Positions 10,941 to 19,947 of a stretch of 64,000 nucleotides of DNA are shown here, piece by piece (position 1 is the first letter of the stretch; the number at the start of each line of letters is the position of its first letter). The position numbers were made by a program, and so were the translations under genes. This DNA comes from an uncultured Pirellulaceae bacterium (GTDB lineage: Bacteria > Planctomycetota > Planctomycetia > Pirellulales > Pirellulaceae), in assembly GCA_937941455.1 (NCBI GenBank), contig CALDHM010000013.1:1-64000 (forward strand), given 5' to 3'. The notes under the pieces are model-generated. The model saw nothing but the letters and a program-made list of their open reading frames with translations, did no database searches and had not been told where the DNA came from.

Positions 10941-11044
10941 AAGCAGCCCCCTCCTGGCCTATTCCTCGCGGGTCAATGCCTTTAGAAGGAAAGTTCGAGG
11001 CCGTGTATTCGCGGCGCGGTGCAGCGATGCGATGAGCTGCGATT

Positions 11045-12832
11045 TTATTCGAGGACGCCTTGATAGGAGGCTTGTCCGCCTTTGACTGTGTCCACCGTAA
11101 TAGTGAACGGCCCTTTGCCACTGACGATCCACCGCACATAAGTCAAGCTCTTGCCGGGAAAATTCGCCAAGCGGACTTCGTGAGGATCCTGTTCATGAAC
11201 TTTGGCTTCGCGGAACAATACGTCGGTCGACGAACGAGCGAGGGCGACATTGACGTTCTCTCCGGCGATCGTGATCAAGTTCGGCCGAGTGATTTTCTGC
11301 TGCAGGTCGACTGCAGAGTGCGTCGGGATGACTTTGGGGTTTTCGATCGAGGCAGTGACTTCGAACACGCCATCGGCAAGCCGTTTCCATTCGACTGATT
11401 TGATGGCGACCAGGGGCATTTGGTCGGCGTGATAGAGCGTGAAGGCCATGTTGCGATGGCATTCCTCCTGGAGCATGAAGCTCGGCGGTTGCCGCCCCCA
11501 ATTCTTTTTCATGCCCCCCACTTCGACCTTGCCGTATTTCGGATGATCAACTTCGGTCCACGGGACTAAGCCATCTCCGAACAGAAGATACTGCTCGAAC
11601 ATCGCCTGCCGTTCACGGTTACCGCCGAACCCTCCAGCGTCTTGGGAGTGGAACAGGAGGTAGTTCGTGAACAGTTCGTTGGTGAACGTGAAGACTCCGA
11701 GGCTTTGATGAAACCAATCGACTTCGCCGCCGAACACTTCGTATAGGTCTTCGGCGATGTTCATGTAGCGGTATCCGGGCAGAAGCTGTTCCCCGTGCTT
11801 GCCGATCACGTCGTAGACTTGGAGATCAGCCGGCTGGTAGCGGTCGGTGGTGGAGCCCGGTCCGCGCAGCAGCATGCCCCCAGTGTTGTGGTAGCTCTGG
11901 GCTCCCGCGAGATTGGGCCGCTGCATGACGAATTCGGCCATCAGGCGATTTTCCAGAATCGAGAGTGGATAACGGTGGGCGCCGCTCTGTACATACTTGG
12001 GTTGCCAATTCCATGGCCAGTCGCGATTGGGATCGTAATATCCGGGTCCATCTTCGGAGATGTCTCCGTCTTCGTCATTGTCGAGCCCTTCGAACCCAAG
12101 CAAGGTAAATTCTCCCTTTTCTCCGTCCTCGACGGGGATCATCAGCTGCGGATACTTCGGATGCGCCTTCCAGCGTCCATTGGGATCGCGGATGCGCATT
12201 TGCGTCAAATGTCCGTCGCCGTTGAGGTCGTCGGCTTGATCTTCGTCGATGAATCCATCGCGATCATCGTCGACGGGGCGCAATCCGGAACGTGGGCTAC
12301 TGGTGGTGTTGGGCTGGTAAAAATGGTGATCGCGCGAATCAGGACTCATGATCGGCAGGATGTAGAACACACGCTCCCGCAGCAATCGCTGAATGAACGA
12401 GTTTTCGTTGTGCATCTCCAACAAGAACCAAGCCGTGTACATCGCCACTTCGGTCGCTTGGATCTCATTTGCATGAATCGAGCCATCGATCCAGAAGCCC
12501 GGTTTCTTGAGCTCCTCTCCGTGTTGGAAGTTGGTGATGGTGATCACCCACATTTCGCGATCCCCGTAGGATTTGCCGAGCGACTGGAGCCGGGCCAGGT
12601 TCGGAAAGGCTGCGGCGAGCCGTTTCAGGGTGTCGGTGGTTTGAGCGTAATCGTAGTAGCGATTCCAATGGACGGAGACGCGCGGCGCGGTAGGTCCCCC
12701 GATGGCCTTGTAGATTTGGCGCACCGGCTCGTCTTGCGCGGTCAGGGCGGAGTTGTTGACGACAAAGGTCAGACTGACAGCGACTAGCCCCAAAATCCGG
12801 GCGGAGTAACGATGCGATGGACGAACGAGCAT
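11045..12832 (-). CDS. Secreted M14-family zinc carboxypeptidase
   Basis: The 595-residue protein has a signal peptide (about 1-32), then a carboxypeptidase A-like domain. The zinc ligands are intact: H120 and E123 in DGSIHANEIQATE, and H315 in AQSYHNTGG. So is the catalytic glutamate, E386 in FTFTNELF; the substrate-carboxylate motif DPNRDW is at about 267-272. An acidic insert (about 187-265) has calcium-loop-like DDDRDGFIDED, DLNGDGHL and DNDEDGDISEDG. A C-terminal beta domain follows. It has a good ribosome site (GAGGAAA). It is the second gene of a pair, 50 bases after a diverged paralogue, and should trim peptides outside the cytoplasm. Confidence 0.9.
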   Translation of the reverse strand: MLVRPSHRYSARILGLVAVSLTFVVNNSALTAQDEPVRQIYKAIGGPTAPRVSVHWNRYYDYAQTTDTLKRLAAAFPNLARLQSLGKSYGDREMWVITITNFQHGEELKKPGFWIDGSIHANEIQATEVAMYTAWFLLEMHNENSFIQRLLRERVFYILPIMSPDSRDHHFYQPNTTSSPRSGLRPVDDDRDGFIDEDQADDLNGDGHLTQMRIRDPNGRWKAHPKYPQLMIPVEDGEKGEFTLLGFEGLDNDEDGDISEDGPGYYDPNRDWPWNWQPKYVQSGAHRYPLSILENRLMAEFVMQRPNLAGAQSYHNTGGMLLRGPGSTTDRYQPADLQVYDVIGKHGEQLLPGYRYMNIAEDLYEVFGGEVDWFHQSLGVFTFTNELFTNYLLFHSQDAGGFGGNRERQAMFEQYLLFGDGLVPWTEVDHPKYGKVEVGGMKKNWGRQPPSFMLQEECHRNMAFTLYHADQMPLVAIKSVEWKRLADGVFEVTASIENPKVIPTHSAVDLQQKITRPNLITIAGENVNVALARSSTDVLFREAKVHEQDPHEVRLANFPGKSLTYVRWIVSGKGPFTITVDTVKGGQASYQGVLE

Positions 12833-12882
12833 GGTTCAGTTTCCTCTTTTTCAATCAACGACAAATGGGCGGGAAGTAGCGA

Positions 12883-14862
12883 TCACTTGAGTTCAATGAC
12901 CGTTTCGACCGCTGCGATGGTCGGGCCGAAGGCGACGAGTCGGCCAGAGACCGCTGTGTTGTCCGGAGCGCGAACGATCCAGACCTGTTCCGAATTGCCG
13001 CCGCGGCCGTCCAAGCGTCCGATCGAGCGGCGAGAAGCGCCTTCGATGAATTCTAGTTTGGCTCCTGCAGGCCCCAGCAGCGCGACCTGTAGCGGATAGC
13101 CTTCGCGGTTGATCCGTGCCATCTCGGGCATTGTCGGCAAGTACCCTGTGTTCGTGACCTTGCAAGTCACTCGGTACAAGTTGGCACCGAGCGATTCGAC
13201 TTTGGGCTCGCGGAGTTCGATCGTCGGCCACAAGTCACCGACTTCCAGCAACCAGCTGACATGCGGCTTGACGATTTCCGGCAAAAGGCTGGCGGGAGGA
13301 TTCAATCGGTAGAATGGTAAGAATCCACCCACCTCGACCGTCCGCCCGGGAAAGTCGGGATGTTCGACTTGGGTCCATGGCACGAAGCCGTCGATCTGCT
13401 GGCTGACGAACCAGTAGAGGGCATTCAGATCTTGAGCCGCGTCGGCTCCCATGTTTCCCGGAGCTGCCGCATCGGCGTTGGCCGAACTAAGAGTCACGTC
13501 ACTGCCCGAGGGAGGTCCGCCGCGGCGTCCTGCTCCACCCCCCCCTGCAGCGCCTCGTCGCCCGCCGGGTTGTGGGTCTTGATCTGTAAAGCGGCCGACG
13601 GTCGGCCCATGGCCTGGGAGCTGGTCGCCGGACGAATCATCTTGCTTGGGGTTCGTTGGGCTTTCGTCGCCAGTTTTCGCTTCCGCGGGGGGGGCCGTCT
13701 TGGGAATCCACCAGCCGCGAGAGGCGAAGGACCAACGGCCGTAGTGATAGTAGGCCCATTCGACGAACGATCCCTCCCCTTTCGGGCTGTCAGGCGCGTC
13801 CTTGCCACCATGCAAATTGCGGAAACGTTCGGCGAGGAAATCGGCGTACGGTGCGTCGGCCGCCAAGATCGACGTTTTGATTCGTTCCCGTTCGGCCTGA
13901 GCGTTCGCCTTCCACGGCTTGAACAGGTTGTCTTCTGGAGAAAACGACAACACCAGGGCGATGTTGGGATGATCGAAGGCAAAGTCGACGACGGCCCGAG
14001 TTTCGGCCTCGGAAACTTGATGCGGCCCAGCGCCCCGGCTGAAGAATTTGTAGTTGAAGGTGTGGTTGCGATTGAAATCGACGCCGTCGCCGGCATCTTC
14101 GCCAAAAGCTTTGTCTTGATCCAGGTCTCGCGACTCGACGTACAGTCGGAACGCCCCCCGCTCATTTTTTTTGGGATTGATCGGAACTAGGATACGCGGA
14201 TCTTGATCGTGTGCCTTGTAGGTTCCCAGTTCGTCATGGACCCGCATCATGGTGATCCAGCCATCGCCATTGAGGTCTTGTGGCGGATCCTCGCCCGTTT
14301 TGAAATCGCGGTCGTCATCGGTGGGGCGGCTGTTTCCCGTAAACTCGCGGCGGGGGGCCGATGAAAAATTTTTCTCGGTGGCATCGGGCGTGGGTGAGGG
14401 GATAACGTAGACCGTGTGCCGCGTGAGAAATCGCGTAACCGCTTCGTCGCCAGCCGCCGCGCGGCTGGCAAGGTCCTCGGCGATTCTCAGAGCGATTTCA
14501 CAACCCGCGACATGGGGCGCGTGAACGTTGCCGACGACCAAGATGGCCGGACGGTCCTGATAGGAGAGCCGCAACCGGTCATCGGCCAGTGGCGAGGTGA
14601 CTGGCGGGGCCTCAGGGGAGGAAAGCGTGACAAGCCAAATGTCTCGACCGCCGACCGTTTGTCCGAGGGAACGCGTCGAGGCCCACGGCGATTGATCGAG
14701 CGCCTGAACGCGCCGTGTGACCTGGTCGTAGTTGGCGTAATCTCGGAGCGCTGGATTCAGGGCTGGCGCGACAGGTTCTTGGGCCTGGCCCCACATTCCT
14801 GTGGCAACCGCCAACCACCCGATCATGAGCGAACGACCAATAACAATGCGGATTCGATTCAT
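12883..14862 (-). CDS. Exported M14-like protein lacking the zinc and catalytic residues
   Basis: The 659-residue paralogue of the neighbouring peptidase keeps its fold markers: a signal peptide (about 1-26), acidic DDDRDFKTGED and DLNGDG loops, DFNRN, and a similar C-terminal domain. All three key positions differ. The HxxE zinc site reads HAPH (H114, H117 in place of Glu), the third zinc ligand is S308 (VLSFSPEDN), and the catalytic Glu is R382 (WSFASRGWW). It also has a low-complexity Gly/Arg/Pro insert (about 425-480). The start at 14862 has the ribosome site AGGAAG; an upstream in-frame start at 14967 adds 35 residues that break the signal peptide. It is probably a pseudo-enzyme, perhaps a binding partner of the active peptidase. 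Confidence 0.88.
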   Translation of the reverse strand: MNRIRIVIGRSLMIGWLAVATGMWGQAQEPVAPALNPALRDYANYDQVTRRVQALDQSPWASTRSLGQTVGGRDIWLVTLSSPEAPPVTSPLADDRLRLSYQDRPAILVVGNVHAPHVAGCEIALRIAEDLASRAAAGDEAVTRFLTRHTVYVIPSPTPDATEKNFSSAPRREFTGNSRPTDDDRDFKTGEDPPQDLNGDGWITMMRVHDELGTYKAHDQDPRILVPINPKKNERGAFRLYVESRDLDQDKAFGEDAGDGVDFNRNHTFNYKFFSRGAGPHQVSEAETRAVVDFAFDHPNIALVLSFSPEDNLFKPWKANAQAERERIKTSILAADAPYADFLAERFRNLHGGKDAPDSPKGEGSFVEWAYYHYGRWSFASRGWWIPKTAPPAEAKTGDESPTNPKQDDSSGDQLPGHGPTVGRFTDQDPQPGGRRGAAGGGGAGRRGGPPSGSDVTLSSANADAAAPGNMGADAAQDLNALYWFVSQQIDGFVPWTQVEHPDFPGRTVEVGGFLPFYRLNPPASLLPEIVKPHVSWLLEVGDLWPTIELREPKVESLGANLYRVTCKVTNTGYLPTMPEMARINREGYPLQVALLGPAGAKLEFIEGASRRSIGRLDGRGGNSEQVWIVRAPDNTAVSGRLVAFGPTIAAVETVIELK

Positions 14863-15194
14863 GCAAACTTCCTCGAGCCAAAAGCGACGGCGGCCAATCC
14901 ACCTGACAACATGAGATTTGACCTGGGCTATGTCCCAAGATGCATCAGCCGCCGAGCACGAGCCCATGGTTCTTGCGAAAACCGGACGCTCACGCAGGTC
15001 GGCGATTGATGTGGGAAAACCGCTAGTTTAGTTGGAGTAGTTGGCCAATGCCAGCGCAAGGCCTTCGATTCCCTCCCTTTCGATTGAACCTGAACCTCCC
15101 AGGCGTTAAGATCAGACAATCGTTTATATTCGTTCAACGCTTCGCGCTGCCTGTTCCGCAGGCGTCGAGCTCACAGTTTTCGAGAAACAAACAG
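14863..15194. other. Divergent intergenic region with a degenerate repeat copy
   Basis: This 332-base spacer between the M14 pair and the isomerase gene holds a degenerate palindromic element (copy C). The remainder has no gene-like frame or clear promoter. Confidence 0.5.
14921..15025 (+). repeat. Palindromic intergenic element, degenerate copy C
   Basis: Recognised by the ordered blocks CATCAGCCGCCGAGCACGAG, CCCATGGTTCTTGCGAAAAC and CGGACGCTCACGC, which follow the consensus with scattered changes. The inverted ends are eroded. Confidence 0.55.
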
Positions 15195-16145
15195 ATGATG
15201 ATCAATCGACGAGAATGGTTAAGCGGAACGTTGGCCGCTGGAGCGGCGGCATCCGCTGCGAGACAAATTACGCCAGCCGCCGGGGGTGGGTCGACGATGG
15301 CCCCAGCGGTGCGCCGCAATCGAATCGCCGTATCGACCTATTCGTTCTGGCGTTATCGCGACGAAACCAAATTGCCGATCGAGAAGTGCATCGATCTAGC
15401 GGCCGAGATGGGATTCGATGGCGTCGAGATCTTGCATCGGCAAATGACGGATGAATCGCCGGGAACGCTGCAAAAACTCAAGCGGCAAGCGTTTTTGTTG
15501 GGGCTCGATCTGTGCGGCTTCTCCACCCACCAAGGCTTTGTCTCGCCAGACCCTGACGTGCGTCAGAAGAACATTAACGACACGATTCACCAAATCGAAT
15601 TGGCCTATCAGATGGGCATCCCGACGATGCGCGTCAATACGGGGCGGTGGGGCACGATCCCCGACTTCAATGAGCTGATGGCCAATAAAGGAATCGAGCC
15701 GAAATTGGAGGGTTATTCAGAGGATGAGGGTTTCGCTTGGGTGATCTCCAGCCTAGAAAAATGCCTTCCCACGGCGGAGAAGTGCGGCGTAACGTTGGGA
15801 TTGGAGAATCATTGGGGGCTGGGCCGCACGGCCGAAGGCGTGATGCGGATCGTAGGGGCGATCGATTCGCCTTGGTTGCAAGTCACGCTGGACACCGGAA
15901 ACTTTTTCGAGAATCCTCTCGAGCAGTTCCGTCGCATGGCCCCCAAGACGGTCTACGTGCAAGCCAAAACCTATTTTGGTGGCGGGACTTGGTACACGTT
16001 GGACATCGATTATCCGGCCATCGCAGCGATTCTCCGCGAGCATCGTTTTACTGGCTATATCTCTCTTGAGTTCGAGGGGCAGGAAGATTTTCAGACGGCG
16101 GTCCCCAAGAGCTTGGAGCTACTCCGCGCGACTTTCGGCGGGTAA
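15195..16145 (+). CDS. Tat-exported sugar phosphate isomerase/epimerase-like TIM-barrel protein
   Basis: The 316-residue xylose-isomerase-like TIM barrel starts at tandem ATGs (15195/15198). It begins MMINRREWLSGTLAAGAAAS, a twin-arginine signal, so it is exported folded. Barrel metal-site segments are visible: TLGLENHWG, VTLDTGNFFEN and a late SLEFEG. The usual His-x-Lys strand reads VYVQAKTYFG, with Gln where His is common. Family members isomerise or epimerise sugars or inositols; the substrate here cannot be told. An in-frame reading to 15048 precedes the RR motif by 50 residues and is unlikely. Confidence 0.85.
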   Translation: MMINRREWLSGTLAAGAAASAARQITPAAGGGSTMAPAVRRNRIAVSTYSFWRYRDETKLPIEKCIDLAAEMGFDGVEILHRQMTDESPGTLQKLKRQAFLLGLDLCGFSTHQGFVSPDPDVRQKNINDTIHQIELAYQMGIPTMRVNTGRWGTIPDFNELMANKGIEPKLEGYSEDEGFAWVISSLEKCLPTAEKCGVTLGLENHWGLGRTAEGVMRIVGAIDSPWLQVTLDTGNFFENPLEQFRRMAPKTVYVQAKTYFGGGTWYTLDIDYPAIAAILREHRFTGYISLEFEGQEDFQTAVPKSLELLRATFGG

Positions 16146-16189
16146 CGTTCGATAGTTTTCCTTGATCGCCCGAATCAGGAGCAGCCTCG

Positions 16190-16726
16190 ATGGAGTGGTT
16201 GAAGCAATGCGGCAAGGCGGTAGTTGTCGCCTTCCTGGTTTTTCACTTAATGGCTACGCTCGTCAATCTGATTCCGGAGAAATCTTGGCTGCGGCGAGCG
16301 ATCCAACCACTTTTCTGGCATTACCAATGTGCCAGTGGGTTGCAGCAGCGGTGGGATATGTTCGACGTGATCGCCAACCATCGCACCAGCCAGGTCGAGT
16401 TGGTCGTGCATCGCGCTGGTGACGGGGGTGAAATTACAGTGGGGGCGATGTTGCCCGAGCTGAAACCTTTCGATTTTCGCCGCACGTTTCGCCATCACAC
16501 GATGATGGGAAGGACTTGGTTTTTTGAATCGCCGAAATTCCTCGAGGCACTCGGGCCGAAGTACCGCCAAGCCTTGGAGAGGATCGGGCCGACCCCACTG
16601 GGGGACGTGAGGTCCCTCGAGTTGAAATTCGACTACGAACAGATCAATCCTCTTGTGTTTATGCGGGCGGGTGGGGATCCAGGCTTTCCGCACTCCTTGC
16701 GGCGGGAATTGTGGACGGCGGAATGA
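16190..16726 (+). CDS. Small membrane-anchored protein coupled to the HTTM gene
   Basis: The 178-residue protein has one N-terminal membrane segment (about 9-30), then a soluble domain with WHYQCASGLQQRWDMF and a Trp/His-rich middle. I do not know a named domain for it. Its TGA overlaps the ATG of the next gene (ATGA at 16723-16726), so the two products are made together. Similar small partners beside HTTM genes are familiar in this kind of genome. It probably forms a membrane complex with the HTTM protein; this is inferred from context only. Confidence 0.75.
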   Translation: MEWLKQCGKAVVVAFLVFHLMATLVNLIPEKSWLRRAIQPLFWHYQCASGLQQRWDMFDVIANHRTSQVELVVHRAGDGGEITVGAMLPELKPFDFRRTFRHHTMMGRTWFFESPKFLEALGPKYRQALERIGPTPLGDVRSLELKFDYEQINPLVFMRAGGDPGFPHSLRRELWTAE

Positions 16727-17631
16727 TGATGAAGGCCTGGCAGCGAATCGTCGATGGATTCTTCGCCCCGACCGATCCGCGTCCGTATGCTCTCGTGCGC
16801 ATCGCCTTCGCGGTGACCGCACTGCTGAACCTAATCGATTTGTGGCCGGATCGTTTGACCTTTTTTTCGAGCGCTGGGATGATCGAACGCGAGGTGTTGC
16901 GCGAGGCCTATCCCGGGCCCTATGTTTCGTTGTTTTATTGGCGAGATGATCCCGAATTCGTCACTGCGGTCTTCGTGGTGGCGGCCTGCGCTCTGGTCTG
17001 CCTCGGATTGGGGATCGGCACGCGGTTCGCGGCCGGCATCGTCTGGCTGTTTGTGTCGTCGTACATCGCGCGCGGTTTTCCGGCGATTCATGGCTGGGAT
17101 ATTTTGCAGCGGATCATCGCGTTTGTCTTGATGATTTCGCCGACCGATCGCTGCTGGAGTGTATCAGCGTGGTGGCGAGGTGCCCGGGGCGAGGCACCTG
17201 CCAAGGTTCCCCGTTACGGTTTGTTGCTGCTGCAAGTCCAAGTCGCGGTGGTCTACTGGCAAACGGTGTGGTTCAAGGTCAAAGACGAAGCCTGGCGCAG
17301 CGGAGAATTCATCGCCTACTTTCTCCGTTCGATGTACTCGCGGTTTCCCGATTGGCCATGGGAACGCTGGGAGTTGCTCAGCAATTTACTGACGTACGGC
17401 ACGCTGGTGGTGGAAACAATCCTGCCGCTTCTGTTGTGGAGCCGCCGCTGGCGCTGGTGGGGAATTGCATTGGGGTTCGCACTCCACTTAGGGATCTGGG
17501 CCTCATCGAGCCTGTGGTTGTTTTCGCTGGTGATGCTGGTGCCTTATGCGGCTTTTTTGGAGCGGCACGACTTGGAGCGGTTGCGAAGGGTCTTTGGCCG
17601 CGAGTGTGACGGCCGAGTCGTCGGCCCCTAG
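16723..17631 (+). CDS. HTTM-domain membrane protein (gamma-carboxylase-like)
   Basis: The 302-residue protein has about six to seven membrane helices and the horizontally transferred transmembrane (HTTM) pattern shared with vitamin K-dependent gamma-glutamyl carboxylase: DPRPYALVRIAFA at the start, then FPAIHGWDILQR, QVQVAVVYWQTVWFKVK and HLGIWASSSLWLFS. Animal relatives carboxylate glutamate, but bacterial members are largely uncharacterised. The start at 16723 was chosen from the overlap with the upstream stop; a GTG at 16711 is also possible. It forms an operon with the small membrane gene before it. Confidence 0.85.
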   Translation: MMMKAWQRIVDGFFAPTDPRPYALVRIAFAVTALLNLIDLWPDRLTFFSSAGMIEREVLREAYPGPYVSLFYWRDDPEFVTAVFVVAACALVCLGLGIGTRFAAGIVWLFVSSYIARGFPAIHGWDILQRIIAFVLMISPTDRCWSVSAWWRGARGEAPAKVPRYGLLLLQVQVAVVYWQTVWFKVKDEAWRSGEFIAYFLRSMYSRFPDWPWERWELLSNLLTYGTLVVETILPLLLWSRRWRWWGIALGFALHLGIWASSSLWLFSLVMLVPYAAFLERHDLERLRRVFGRECDGRVVGP

Positions 17632-17650
17632 CGTGGCGATGGATACGGCA

Positions 17651-17759
17651 CTAGGTTTTGTGCCAAAACCCGTCAGCCGCAGGGCGCCCGGCCAGGTTTC
17701 TCTCGAAAACTGGAGGCCAGAGCGTTCCGGCTCATGGTTTGGGGACAACCTTAGGTTTT
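17651..17759 (+). repeat. Palindromic intergenic element, copy D
   Basis: A well-conserved copy. The left end CTAGGTTTTGTGCCAAAACC pairs with the right end GGTTTGGGGACAACCTTAGG. The inner blocks GTCAGCCGCAGGGC and GAGCGTTCCGGCTCATGG match the other copies. It lies between the HTTM and Gfo/Idh genes. Confidence 0.8.
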
Positions 17760-17804
17760 CAGGGTGACAACAGGGAAGATGGATCAATTCCGCAGGAGGT
17801 CAAC

Positions 17805-18923
17805 ATGGAAAAGCAATTGGGCGTAGCGGTCGTCGGTTTACACGAAGGGCGAACGTTGCTCGTCGCCCTGAATCATCCGATTCCGGCCGTGGTCGGCATT
17901 GCCAAAGAGCAGCGTCGGCGAGTGAGCGCGGCCCGCGCGGTGGCGGGGTGCGACCTCGATCCGCGGAAGATCGAGTCAGCGCGCGCCGCCTGTCCCGATC
18001 TGTTCTATACATCGAACTACGAGGAACTGCTACGGCGGTCCGATGTCGACATCGTGGCGATTTACACTCCCGACGCGCATCATGGGCGGCACATCGAAAT
18101 GGCGATGGCCGCAGGGAAGCATGTGATCTGCACGAAACCGCTGGTTAATTCGGTCGACGACGCGCGGCGGATCTGGCAAGCCGCTCAAAAATTCGGCCGA
18201 AAACTACTGGTTGGGCAAAGCACCCGTTTTTTCGAATCGTTTCGTCGGCAACGCAGCGCCTTCGAACGGGGAGAACTCGGCACGATCGAGCTGGCCGACG
18301 CCCATTACGTGCACCGCATGGACTGGTTTTACGAGAAGAGCCCTTGGGCCGCATCCGAGACCGATTGGGTATTCCTCGGACTGAGCCATCCGATCGATTT
18401 GATTCGCTGGTATCTCGGACCGATCGAGCGCGTGCAGGCCGTGGCGAGCCGTTCGGCCGTCGCGCGGGAGTACGGCTGCCAAGCCCCTGATATCTACTGC
18501 GTGAATTTGATCGCTGCCGATGGACGAATCGGTCGTGTCATGGGGCACTACGGCTTGCACGAATTGCCATCGGCGCGGAACGCCATCGAATTGGTCCTGT
18601 ATGGTTCGCAGGCGACCAGCATGGCGCAGTACCACGATATGCGTTACTTTCAATCGGCCCCCGATGGCACCGAAATGCAACATGACATGCTGTACCAGCA
18701 ACGGGCTTATTATTTCAACAACGAAGTTCACGGGATGCATTACGGGGAGTTTGCGAATTACACGCAGTATTTTGCCGAGGCGCTTCTCCACGATCGTGTG
18801 TACAGCCCGAATCTGGCCGAAGGTCTCGAAACGTTTGCCCTCATGGAGGCCGTCCGCCGCAGCGCTGTGGCGGGGGAGCCGCAGGCAGTTCGTCCCCTGC
18901 TTGATGAGATCGGTCTGCCGTGA
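17805..18923 (+). CDS. Gfo/Idh/MocA-family oxidoreductase
   Basis: The 372-residue NAD(P)-dependent oxidoreductase starts at ATG 17805 behind a strong ribosome site (GCAGGAGG). The N-terminal Rossmann half (about 1-130) has VVGLHEGRTL, DVDIVAIYTPDAHHG and the family's catalytic-lysine motif GKHVICTKPL (usually EKP, here TKP). The C-terminal half carries GLSHPIDLIRWYLG with the usual active-site His. The dinucleotide loop is unusual: GLHEGR in place of GxGxxG, followed by an insertion before CDLDPRKI. No signal peptide, so cytoplasmic. The substrate is a sugar or related polyol, not identifiable from sequence. Confidence 0.88.
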   Translation: MEKQLGVAVVGLHEGRTLLVALNHPIPAVVGIAKEQRRRVSAARAVAGCDLDPRKIESARAACPDLFYTSNYEELLRRSDVDIVAIYTPDAHHGRHIEMAMAAGKHVICTKPLVNSVDDARRIWQAAQKFGRKLLVGQSTRFFESFRRQRSAFERGELGTIELADAHYVHRMDWFYEKSPWAASETDWVFLGLSHPIDLIRWYLGPIERVQAVASRSAVAREYGCQAPDIYCVNLIAADGRIGRVMGHYGLHELPSARNAIELVLYGSQATSMAQYHDMRYFQSAPDGTEMQHDMLYQQRAYYFNNEVHGMHYGEFANYTQYFAEALLHDRVYSPNLAEGLETFALMEAVRRSAVAGEPQAVRPLLDEIGLP

Positions 18924-19332
18924 GTCGCCGCGGGGTGGTTCAGTTCGCGAAGCGCCCTCGCCACAACAGGTAAAATCGGCACGTTCGGAGTGGTATTTCG
19001 CGATTGCCAACAAATGCACGGCGCTCTTTCGGCCGGGCTGAACTTTCGTCTGGCGATCCTTCGATGTTATGCTTGACAGCACAGGGTTAGTCGGCTGTGG
19101 AAGCCAACGCAGAACCGGTTCGCATGTAAAGGCGAAGCTGCATGCCTTCGCGGACGCTCGTTGGAGTTGCATTACTGCGGTTGGCACGCGGAAAATCGCA
19201 ACCTGAAGCTTCCGCGAGGGAGGCATGGCATAAGGCGGGGGCTTGATCGAAGCTTCCTCTTGCTAACGCTGCCGGTTGCTAAAACCAAGCCTTTGTGGCT
19301 GTTTCAAAGTATCGAAGAGGCCGAGACACTCC
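18924..19332. other. Intergenic region upstream of the BON-like gene
   Basis: This 409-base gap has no supported gene. A TTGACA at 19073-19078 is followed 17 bases later by TGTGGA, a poor -10, so any promoter here is tentative. The leader to the ATG at 19333 would be over 200 bases. Confidence 0.4.
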
Positions 19333-19947
19333 ATGCGTCGCTTGATTCTTATTGTCGCAGTTGCGATTGTTGGTTCAGCAGTCGTTGCCGAAGCCCAGAT
19401 GTTTGGCGCGCGAACCGTTGGGCAGCCTCTGCGTCGACAAAATGCTGTGGGGCGGTTGCCCGCCGAGAATAATCCGCTCGAGTCGCGGCGATTTGTGCGT
19501 GAAAGTCGCGGGAGTAACGAGTTCGTCGGTCGCGATAATCAGGATACGGGCTTCGTCGGCAATGTCGGGGCGAGCGACGCGACAGCGGTGGTGAATCCGG
19601 CCACTTCGGTGATCCAGCGCCAGGATATAGCGCCTGTGATCAATCGCCCTGTCCGCGTACGGCGGCCGAATTCTTTGCTGGATCCGCCGTTGGCTCTCGG
19701 TTTTCAACTTTCTCCTGAAACCATTGCTCGGCGCGACGAGAGAGCGACGAAGTCGATTGCGAGGGTACTATCCTCTCGTTTCGAAAACCAGATCTCGGTG
19801 TCGGTGGTAGACCAGACTGCCATCCTCCGGGGATGGGCTCGCGACGAGGAACAGAAACGTTTGGCGGAGATTCTGGCCGAGTTGGAGCCGGGTATTGTGC
19901 AGGTTCAAAACGAGATCGTGGTGCTTCCATCGGAGTGGAGTCGTTGA
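19333..19947 (+). CDS. Exported protein with C-terminal BON-like domain
   Basis: The 204-residue protein has a signal peptide (about 1-21, ending AVVAEAQ), a polar Arg/Asn-rich linker (about 22-130) and a BON-like alpha/beta domain (about 138-200: SIARVLSSRF, ISVSVVDQTAILRGWARDEE, VQVQNEIVVLP). BON domains bind membranes or proteins in the periplasm, and a similar fold occurs in secretin N-domains, which suits its place beside the secretin genes. Its last 308 bases lie antisense to the 3' end of the lipoprotein gene; its domain is the better conserved of the two. An upstream in-frame start at 19276 would spoil the signal peptide. Confidence 0.8.
   Translation: MRRLILIVAVAIVGSAVVAEAQMFGARTVGQPLRRQNAVGRLPAENNPLESRRFVRESRGSNEFVGRDNQDTGFVGNVGASDATAVVNPATSVIQRQDIAPVINRPVRVRRPNSLLDPPLALGFQLSPETIARRDERATKSIARVLSSRFENQISVSVVDQTAILRGWARDEEQKRLAEILAELEPGIVQVQNEIVVLPSEWSR

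Larger units (their letters stand above)
10438..11044. other. 607-base intergenic region with two repeat families
   Basis: It holds copy B of the palindromic element (10766-10861) and the shortened copy of a second dispersed repeat (10891-10940). The rest is GC-rich and rich in short inverted words (for example around 10625-10700). No gene is supported on either strand. Confidence 0.6.

Noticed and set aside
11795-12787. A 330-residue open frame on + opposite the intact M14 gene
   Set aside because: Antisense shadow of a gene with clear catalytic motifs and a good ribosome site; no signal or domain of its own.
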